Shown piece after piece: positions 58,496 to 64,000 of a stretch of DNA of 64,000 bases. The stretch's first letter is position 1; each line of letters starts with the position of its first letter. A program made the translations under genes and the position numbers. Source of the stretch: a bacterium (GTDB taxonomy: Bacteria; Armatimonadota; Zipacnadia; Zipacnadales; UBA11051); assembly GCA_030604405.1 (NCBI GenBank), contig JAUVVY010000011.1, positions 40,595-104,594 of the forward strand. Reading direction: 5' to 3'. Under the pieces are notes generated by a model. It was not told the DNA's origin. It worked only from the letters and a program-made list of their open reading frames with translations, and ran no database searches.

Positions 58496-60484
58496 TCAGC
58501 GCTCGCCGGTGAGACTTGTTGACAGGTTGATGAATTGTATGACCGACACCCCGGGCCCCTCGAACTTCACCCTCTGGGTCGTACTCAGGCTGAGGTTGCG
58601 GTGCTGGACGGTGTTGGCTTCCCCAAGGTCCAGCTTGCGCTCTCTGACTATCTCAGGCCGCGGCAGGCCGACGACCCGGAAGGTGACGGCAGTAGGCCAC
58701 GGTGAGCGGTTGACCACAAACACGTTGGCGGCGTGCTCGCTCGCCACCGCTGCTATCAGAATGCCGCCGGAGCATGGTATGTAGGCCCGGCAACTGGCTC
58801 CCCGTAGCGCGTAGGTCTTTGTGAGCCACGCGGCCCAGTATGCCGGACGCGGGCGGCCCTCCGGGGTGAGCAGCCCGGAGGTCGAGTCAATAAGTTGCGT
58901 CCACAGCAGCTTGTCCGCATAGCGCGCCGCCGACAGGGCGGAGGTGACCAGGAATACGGCTTCGGCGGCTTCCTGGTCTGTGGCGGCTGCCGAGTCAGCG
59001 GACGGCCCGCGTTCGATACCCCAGTCCGTTATGAACAGTTCGGGCCTCCTGCCCGTCGCACCAAGATATCTGGCGATCTGCTCGTAGCCCCAGGCGTCCT
59101 CGACAGGCGACGCACCGTGCAAGGCAGCCGCTGCAAGCCGGGGATCATCCGGCCACGTCGGCCCCTCGAGACGCAGGCAGTACGAAAGAAAATGCAGGCT
59201 ATCGGCGCCGCCGACAAACTCCTTGATCAGCCACTGGTTCGTGCTGGCGAGGCCGGGCGCGCCGATCTGGGCCGTGGGGTCGCCGCCCTGCACACCCTCG
59301 GCCAATCTGTTGTACTCACTGAGCAGCTCGCCGACATCCCCAATCCGCCCTCGCATCGGCGCCTCGTACAACTCATAGTACGGGCTCCTCTGCGTACCCC
59401 GGCGCAGTTCAGCCAGCTTGACGCACGTTGAGTCAAACAGAGCCTGAAGGTGCGCGGGGTTGGTGCTTTCCGGCACCTCCGCAGGCACGTCCAGGCATAT
59501 CAGCGGCCTTACTCCCACGCCCAACAGCCAATTGACGTTATTGTTCAGGCGGGCGATGTCAAACTGACCTTCGTCGGGGAGGTAGTAGTCGGCCAATCGC
59601 AGTCGGCCCACACATGGGGTCAGATCGGCGGTCAGTGTGCTGATCCGCTTGATTAGTTGCTCATCTGTGCCGATAACCGGCGTATTGGCACCCAGATTGA
59701 AGCCGACTTGGGCCAGGCAGCGTCCCAGGTTTTGCCTCAAATCCACTACGACTGTCTTGGCCGACGAGTCCTGCAACGGCGGTCGCTCGTCACCATAGTC
59801 CAGAGGGTGCACCTTGATCTGATCCACACAGAAGCGCACCCGATCCCAGGTGCCGGCTTTCACAAACTGCAGCAGGTAGATGTGGCTGACGGTCTCATCA
59901 TCAAGCGGCGTGCCATCATCGGTGCGGAAGCCGAAAAAGCGCAGGGAGAGGTGCCGCCACTTGTGGTCTGTGAGCTTCAGTTGCTGAGAGTAGCTGCGGT
60001 CCTCGACCTTGCCATCGGCCAGTGGCACCTGCGCCCGCAGCGTCACCCGCACCGATACATCCGGAGTAGTGGGTTTAGCCCATAATGAAAGCTGGCCGAC
60101 CTGGTTTTCGCGCCACTGGGTGCCGTTGACGGGGAGACTAACGCTGGCCCAGGCGTTGGTTGCGGGCAGAAAGTCGAGCATCGCCCCCTGGACGCCGCCC
60201 GATGGTGGCGGCGCGTCCTGGCTACCCGGCGGCATCATTGCAGTGGCGTAGATGCCGCATAGTGTTGCCAGCCGCCCGCTGCCGGCGACGGTGCTGTCAT
60301 TGGTCGTCCAGTCAGCGACGCCGTCTTCGAAGTCATCGAGAAGAATAGCGGTCGGAGGAGCCGCCGAAGCGATGGGGCAGAGGAGCATCATTAGCAACAG
60401 CGCTGCCAGCAAGGGGCGCACGAGCAGCGGGACGCTCCCTCGTGGTGATGAGCAACGAGTCGTCTCTGGCTTTGTGCTGGCCAC
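58496..60484 (-). CDS. Secreted GH-A/GH39-like protein with N-terminal carbohydrate-binding-like module
   Basis: A 662-residue exported protein. Signal peptide 'LLLMMLLCPIASA', then a jelly-roll (about 48-230: 'LLDDFEDGVADWTTND') and a TIM-barrel region from about 245 ('RCLAQVGFNLGANTPVIGTD', 'LLGVGVRPLICLDVPAEVPE'), ending in a beta domain. It looks like a clan GH-A enzyme near GH39, but the acid/base motif 'WEIWNEP' reads 'YELYEAP' and the nucleophile motif 'TEW' reads 'FITDWGIE', so both catalytic Glu are replaced. It may be a binding protein or have altered chemistry. GTG 60484 has GAGGTGA upstream. Last gene of the 62404-58496 operon, 34 nt after larB. Confidence 0.65.
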   Translation of the reverse strand: MASTKPETTRCSSPRGSVPLLVRPLLAALLLMMLLCPIASAAPPTAILLDDFEDGVADWTTNDSTVAGSGRLATLCGIYATAMMPPGSQDAPPPSGGVQGAMLDFLPATNAWASVSLPVNGTQWRENQVGQLSLWAKPTTPDVSVRVTLRAQVPLADGKVEDRSYSQQLKLTDHKWRHLSLRFFGFRTDDGTPLDDETVSHIYLLQFVKAGTWDRVRFCVDQIKVHPLDYGDERPPLQDSSAKTVVVDLRQNLGRCLAQVGFNLGANTPVIGTDEQLIKRISTLTADLTPCVGRLRLADYYLPDEGQFDIARLNNNVNWLLGVGVRPLICLDVPAEVPESTNPAHLQALFDSTCVKLAELRRGTQRSPYYELYEAPMRGRIGDVGELLSEYNRLAEGVQGGDPTAQIGAPGLASTNQWLIKEFVGGADSLHFLSYCLRLEGPTWPDDPRLAAAALHGASPVEDAWGYEQIARYLGATGRRPELFITDWGIERGPSADSAAATDQEAAEAVFLVTSALSAARYADKLLWTQLIDSTSGLLTPEGRPRPAYWAAWLTKTYALRGASCRAYIPCSGGILIAAVASEHAANVFVVNRSPWPTAVTFRVVGLPRPEIVRERKLDLGEANTVQHRNLSLSTTQRVKFEGPGVSVIQFINLSTSLTGER

Positions 60485-60518
60485 TGCCGCTCACCTCTGT
60501 GGCGATGGACTACGGTTC

Positions 60519-61280
60519 TCAGGGCTTGCGCGACTGCTTGCAGATCATCGCTCCGATCAGACCGGCGCCGAAGCCGTTGTCTATGTTGACCACCGCCACC
60601 CCGCCCACGCAGCTATTGAGCATCGCCAGCAGTGCGGCAAGCCCGCCGAAGCTCGCCCCATAGCCGACGCTGGTAGGCACGGCTATGACCGGGGCTGACA
60701 CTAGCCCGCCGACTACACTGGGCAGTGCTCCTTCCATGCCGGCTACCACCACAATCGCCCCTGCTTGCCGAAGCGTGTCCTGGTAGTGCAGCAGGCGGTG
60801 CAACCCGGCCACCCCGACATCGAAGATTTCCTCCACCGGGCAGCCGCTCGCATTCGCTATCAGCGTCGCCTGACGCGCCACCGAGATGTCGGAGGTGCCT
60901 GCTGAGAGCACTACGAGAGGTGGGATCGTGTCATCCGGCTGCGGCATCTGCCCGATACAGGCGATCTGGGCATCCTCGTCATAGCTGACATCGTCGAACT
61001 CTTCGCACAGGGCACAATAAGCTTCCGCATCCGCGAAAGTAGCCAGAGCCAGGGAGTTGCTGGCCCGCAGGCGCTTGGCTATGGCGACGATCTGTTGCGG
61101 GGTCTTGCCGGGCGAGTATATCACTTCCGGAAAGCCCCGGCGCAGGCGGCGGTGATGATCGACTTTGGCGAAGCCGAGGTTCTCAAACGGCAGATGCCTC
61201 AACTCGGCCAGCGCATCATCTACGCTGAGTTCACCGCCGGACAGCTTCTCCAGCAGGGCCCGGATTTGCTCCTCATTCAT
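60519..61280 (-). CDS. larB: LarB (nickel-pincer cofactor biosynthesis, AIR-carboxylase-like)
   Basis: A 253-residue protein of the LarB/PurE-like family. In lactobacilli LarB carboxylates and hydrolyses nicotinic acid adenine dinucleotide to start synthesis of the nickel-pincer cofactor of lactate racemase. Typical segments: 'RRGFPEVIYSPGKTPQQIVA', 'VLSAGTSDISVARQA', 'GVAGLHRLL', 'VVAGMEGALPSVVGG' and 'VAVPTSVGYGASFGGLAALL'-like 'IAVPTSVGYGASFGGLAALL'. Length matches the family. larC, larE and a lactate racemase homologue are not in the window, so a partner elsewhere or a different role is implied. It is part of the minus-strand operon. Confidence 0.9.
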   Translation of the reverse strand: MNEEQIRALLEKLSGGELSVDDALAELRHLPFENLGFAKVDHHRRLRRGFPEVIYSPGKTPQQIVAIAKRLRASNSLALATFADAEAYCALCEEFDDVSYDEDAQIACIGQMPQPDDTIPPLVVLSAGTSDISVARQATLIANASGCPVEEIFDVGVAGLHRLLHYQDTLRQAGAIVVVAGMEGALPSVVGGLVSAPVIAVPTSVGYGASFGGLAALLAMLNSCVGGVAVVNIDNGFGAGLIGAMICKQSRKP

Positions 61281-61329
61281 AACCGGCCCATCCTTCGATG
61301 CCGCTGTGGACGAGTTCAGCCCGGATGGC

Positions 61330-61521
61330 TCACGCCTCCTGCGACGGTGCAGTGCCCGCCTCCGGGGCTTGCTTCGGCCTGCGCATCATAATGATTACGT
61401 GCTCATCGCCGCTCAAACTGACCGGCTCCCAGCCTTCTTCCACCTCGATGTTCAGTTGCCGGCTAAGATGCTCTACACGAGCGGCGAGCTGGTGCAGAAT
61501 CTGATACTCGTACTTGGCCAT
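61330..61521 (-). CDS. Small conserved-looking protein, 63 residues
   Basis: GGAGG lies 9 nt before ATG 61521 on the minus strand. The sequence 'MAKYEYQILHQLAARVEHLS' and 'WEPVSLSGDEHVIIMMRRPK' looks like a compact alpha/beta protein, similar to the DUF4177-type small proteins ('YEY...LN..G..GWE.V') that I know from many bacteria. It is located between the sugar isomerase and larB, with gaps of 64 and 49 bp, so it is in the same operon. No function is known. Confidence 0.7.
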   Translation of the reverse strand: MAKYEYQILHQLAARVEHLSRQLNIEVEEGWEPVSLSGDEHVIIMMRRPKQAPEAGTAPSQEA

Positions 61522-61585
61522 GCTATCCAACCTCCGTGAATTGCCTGACACGCTGCTTATGTACGGCCGCGCCGGCACTGTCCGG

Positions 61586-62404
61586 CTAGCGGCCCAGGAT
61601 CGCATCCATTGACTTGCTGGTCGCTTCCAGCAAGCGCCAGGGATGGTAATTGTATGGTGGCATCATCTCGGCGGTGACTGCGCCTTCGTAGCCGATGGCA
61701 TTGAGCGCCGCAATTACCTCGTCCCACATCACGTCGCCCTCAAGCAAGTCAACGAAGCCGTCCAGAGTTCCGACGCCGGTGCGGAAATCCTTGAAATGCA
61801 CCGCCTTAATCCGCTGGCCGAGTATCTTGATCCACTGCTGCGGGTATCCGAACAGCAGGACATTGCCAACATCGAAGTACGCGACCACGTTGGGATGATC
61901 GACTTCGTCCACGAAGCGGGCGAACTCCAGCGGGCTTACCAGAAACTTGTTCCACACATTCTCGACACCGACATTCACGCCGGCTGCTGCACCCAGCGCC
62001 CCGAGCTTCCTATAGACTTCCAGCCCGGTGTTGTACGCGTCGTCGTAGTCCAGGTCCGCCGCGACGGTGCAGGGCACGGTCAGCACGGTCTCGGCTCCCA
62101 GGATACTGGCGCAGCGCAGCTCCTGCTTGACGATCTCGATGCCCGCGGCGCCCTCTGCTCCACCGGGCAGGATCAGGGGATCGCCCCAGTGCAGGCCGGT
62201 GGCGAAGGTGGGCAGTTGCACGCCCAGGTCGTCGGCCATCTGTTTGATCTCGGCCAGCTTTTCATCGGGCGTATCGGCTGTGATATCGCCTTCTGCTTCG
62301 AGAGTGAGCTCCACAGCCTCGTAACCCAACTCGTTGGTCTTCTTCAACACTTCCTCCACGCCGATCCCGGGTGGAAATGACCAAAAACTTATTGACTTTA
62401 TCAT
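61586..62404 (-). CDS. Sugar phosphate isomerase/epimerase (AP-endonuclease-2 fold)
   Basis: A 272-residue TIM-barrel protein of the xylose-isomerase-like superfamily. 'ISFWSFPPGIGVEEVLKKTN', 'GYEAVELTLE', the metal ligands in 'VGVENVWNKF' (Glu), 'VAYFDVGNVL' (Asp), 'IKAVHFKDF' (His), and the late 'YEGAVTAEMMP' (Glu) are those of the family. ATG 62404 has AGGAGG and GGAGAA just upstream; an extra eight codons to 62428 precede that site. It is the first gene of the operon leading to larB. The substrate sugar cannot be named. Confidence 0.85.
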   Translation of the reverse strand: MIKSISFWSFPPGIGVEEVLKKTNELGYEAVELTLEAEGDITADTPDEKLAEIKQMADDLGVQLPTFATGLHWGDPLILPGGAEGAAGIEIVKQELRCASILGAETVLTVPCTVAADLDYDDAYNTGLEVYRKLGALGAAAGVNVGVENVWNKFLVSPLEFARFVDEVDHPNVVAYFDVGNVLLFGYPQQWIKILGQRIKAVHFKDFRTGVGTLDGFVDLLEGDVMWDEVIAALNAIGYEGAVTAEMMPPYNYHPWRLLEATSKSMDAILGR

Positions 62405-62588
62405 TTCTCCGCCTCCTTTGGCACTCAATTCACCTTAACCGGCCTGGAGTCCTTCTCGAAGCTGCGATTGTGCCCTGTTACGTTGCGTGTAGGGGTTGCT
62501 TACATACCTTTGACGTGGCGCGATTAAGCACCTGCCGGGCCAGACCGATACAGAGACCGACAACCTATCGTATCTACACCGAGGTGGG

Positions 62589-63596
62589 ATGATGGAAAAG
62601 TCACAATTGACCGCGGCCGCTGCCAGTGAGTATGACGCCGACGCGCTCGGCCTCATCGAGCAACTCGAAAGCGCCGGGGATCTGCTTGAGATCCTGGCCG
62701 CTGCTGCCAGTTGGGCCAACAAGCCTGAGATTTATGCGTGGATGATGCTTCCGATAACTGACGGCGAGAGCGAAATCCATATAGTATCCTACTACCCGCT
62801 GCCGAAGGAGAACATCAGTAGGCTGATTGATGAATTCGTCTTTGCCGTAGGCAGTACGGCAAGTGCCTACGGTGCCACCGTGCCCGCCCCTGATGTCATC
62901 AACATTCGTCAGCAGGCCCTGCATGAGAGTGGCACCTGGCAGCCGATGCCGGCTCCGGTATTCAGCGATGTAGGGATAGTCACCAGAGGCAAGTTACACG
63001 CCGTCGTCAGAGCTTGCGCGTCGGGACAAGCTGGCCCTGATGTCAACACTGCCGCTCAGCGCGTGGCAAAGATCATCAGCCCCTACGTGGACGCCTGTCT
63101 GCTGGCACGTACTGCGGGCACAACGGATTCGGATGAGCGCAGCGCCACCTTCCTGAGTTGCTCCGAATTCAGGGAGAAGCTGGACGAGCAGATATCCAGC
63201 ATCCGCCACAAGCCTCATGAAATGAGCCTGCTGCGGATCAAGTTCAGAGCCCGCGAGGAGCCGATTGATACAGCGGACCTGCAGCGGTCTTACTCGTTAG
63301 CGCGGGCGCTGGTTGAAAGCATCGTTCGGGGGGGCGATACCGTCGGCCTGCTTGACGACGCCGACATCGGCGTATTGATGTCTCACACGGGCCCGCGCCA
63401 GGCATTGATATGCGCCATGCGGATATCAGACATGTTGACGCAGAGCACAGCAGTCACCAAGGCCCTCGAGCACTTCATCGGGGTCAGCGGCTGGGCCATT
63501 GCCGGCTCTGACGCCGAAGGTCTGCTTATCGAGACCGAGTTGGCCGCCACCCAGGCCCAATATGGCACCGTCGGCGCCGTGCAGTTGTACATGTAG
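62589..63596 (+). CDS. Protein with degenerate GGDEF-like C-terminal domain
   Basis: A 335-residue cytoplasmic protein. The N-terminal ~165 residues resemble a GAF-like sensor ('LESAGDLLEILAAAASWANK', 'YAWMMLPITDGESEIHIVSY'). The C-terminal part (from about 190, 'FLSCSEFREKLDEQISSI') has the layout of a diguanylate cyclase: 'LLRIKFR', 'RGGDTVGLLDDADIGVLMSH', 'ALICAMRISDML', 'GVSGWAIAG' and 'LLIETELAATQAQYG'. The catalytic GGDEF signature is replaced by 'LDDADIGV', so no cyclase activity is expected. Starts are ATG 62589 or the adjacent ATG 62592. It directly precedes a Flp-type pilin gene (27 bp). Confidence 0.6.
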   Translation: MMEKSQLTAAAASEYDADALGLIEQLESAGDLLEILAAAASWANKPEIYAWMMLPITDGESEIHIVSYYPLPKENISRLIDEFVFAVGSTASAYGATVPAPDVINIRQQALHESGTWQPMPAPVFSDVGIVTRGKLHAVVRACASGQAGPDVNTAAQRVAKIISPYVDACLLARTAGTTDSDERSATFLSCSEFREKLDEQISSIRHKPHEMSLLRIKFRAREEPIDTADLQRSYSLARALVESIVRGGDTVGLLDDADIGVLMSHTGPRQALICAMRISDMLTQSTAVTKALEHFIGVSGWAIAGSDAEGLLIETELAATQAQYGTVGAVQLYM

Positions 63597-63623
63597 GCAC
63601 CGCGTCGCCAGGGAGGGACACAG

Positions 63624-63794
63624 ATGGCAAAGGCACTGCTATCTTATTGGCGAGATCAACGGGGACTGACCACGCTGGAATACGCCTTGCTGCTGGCCCT
63701 GGTGGTCGCAGTTACCTTGACAGTCTGGGACGGCTTCGGCACCCGCAACAGCGAAGGGCTGCAAGACACAGCGGCCAGGCTATTGACTCAATGA
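63624..63794 (+). CDS. Flp/Fap-type prepilin, 56 residues
   Basis: A 56-codon gene. GGGAGG at 63611-63616 precedes ATG 63624. 'RDQRG|LTTLEYALLLALVV' is a type IVb/Flp prepilin cleavage region: Gly before the site, Glu at +5 followed by Tyr, then a hydrophobic helix of about 20 residues. A short polar tail follows. Flp pilins assemble into Tad adhesion pili after cleavage by a TadV-type prepilin peptidase. No other tad genes are visible before the window's end, so the role is inferred from the family. A hairpin lies just after the stop. Confidence 0.75.
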   Translation: MAKALLSYWRDQRGLTTLEYALLLALVVAVTLTVWDGFGTRNSEGLQDTAARLLTQ

Positions 63795-63813
63795 CAACAC
63801 GCATGACGTGTTG
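63795..63813 (+). terminator. Hairpin after the pilin gene
   Basis: CAACACG (63795-63801), CATGA loop, CGTGTTG (63807-63813), a perfect 7-bp stem starting right after the stop codon. No T tract follows, so it may stabilise the mRNA rather than terminate. Confidence 0.4.
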
Positions 63814-63842
63814 CATCGGGTGCATGTAGAGCTTGTCGGTAT

Positions 63843-63882
63843 GCGTAGCTCGGGCTCACAAAAATGTCGCGTAGCTCGGGCT
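63843..63882 (+). repeat. Tandem copies of GCGTAGCTCGGGCT
   Basis: The 14-mer is present at 63843-63856 and 63869-63882, 26 bp apart, in the gap between the pilin gene and the minus-strand partial gene. It may be part of a dispersed intergenic repeat. Confidence 0.55.
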
Positions 63883-63912
63883 TCCACTGTAGTTATGCAA
63901 ATTTTGTAGGTT

Positions 63913-64000
63913 CTATGCACAGCCGGCGGCAGCAAAGACTTGGTCGATATCGTTGGTCGTTTCGTAAATCTTGATTAGAGCTCGCAGTTTTTCGCGCTCG
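63913..64000 (-). CDS. 3' end of an unidentified minus-strand gene (5' part outside window)
   Basis: The minus strand is open from the right edge to TAG (63913-63915), encoding 28 residues, 'EREKLRALIKIYETTNDIDQ' and then 'VFAAAGCA'. Codon use and amphipathic helix character look like real coding sequence. The fragment is too short to assign a family. Confidence 0.45.
   Translation of the reverse strand, partial: EREKLRALIKIYETTNDIDQVFAAAGCA

Noticed and set aside
1..64000. tRNA, rRNA, CRISPR array, transposase, prophage or defence island
   Set aside because: Nothing on either strand resembled these. The holin-family gene at 21025 has no phage context.

Overview
The window is about 60% G+C and comes from a free-living heterotrophic bacterium. 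A LptF/LptG-type permease, a Wza-like export protein with SLBB domains and a complete peptidoglycan toolkit point to a diderm cell. The secreted glycoside hydrolases, the family of ~670-residue membrane proteins of the kind annotated DUF6785/DUF6784, and the intergenic palindromic repeats (GGGCGCAATCAATTGCGCCC and relatives) suggest Armatimonadota or a nearby Planctomycetota-like lineage. That assignment is inference: there is no rRNA, tRNA or other phylogenetic marker to settle it. I see no CRISPR array, prophage or transposase.

Layout. 1-9672 (+) is a carbohydrate block: the end of a heparinase-like protein, a GH99/WbsX-like protein, an Asp-box sialidase-like protein, a flavodoxin-like reductase and a GHL10-type protein. 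A decayed 3' end of a malic enzyme gene lies on the minus strand between the second and third. 9775-17692 (-) has two short/extended SDR enzymes, an FG-GAP-like membrane protein and two tandem DUF6785-like proteins. 17762-27032 (-) is a cell-envelope cluster reading PBP1A, PBP2, FemAB, two small membrane proteins, TldD, TldE. 27206-28885 (+) is an SLBB export protein with a clear promoter and terminator; an orphan PhoB-like regulator (-) and a second heparinase-like protein (+) follow. 32620-38564 holds a DMT transporter, an exported Pcm, an ECF sigma / anti-sigma / RseB-like operon and a polyferredoxin membrane protein. 38769-43945 has a Spy-like protein, LptF-like permease, AcpS, a YkuD L,D-transpeptidase, a thymidylate-synthase-family protein and a PAP2 phosphatase. 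44019-48316 (+) is hpt-rho-hypothetical-glycosyltransferase behind a strong promoter and a long structured leader. 48453-58407 has a zinc-ribbon membrane protein, two more tandem DUF6785-like proteins and a 1607-residue M28-like/FtsX fusion. 58496-62404 (-) is an operon of sugar isomerase, a 63-residue protein, LarB and a GH-A-like secreted protein. The right end carries a degenerate GGDEF-like protein, a Flp-type pilin too short for normal ORF cut-offs, and the last 28 codons of a minus-strand gene.

How parts work together. The polysaccharide block and the SLBB protein suggest a cell that degrades and exports glycans. The most interesting regulatory signal is a set of GGAAT-N16/17-CGTC promoters: one before the ECF sigma operon, and two inside a duplicated ~150-bp module, of which one copy drives the Spy-like gene and the other a truncated relic. 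Together they look like a small envelope-stress regulon. The least explained system is the DUF6785-like family, four paralogues in two tandem pairs.
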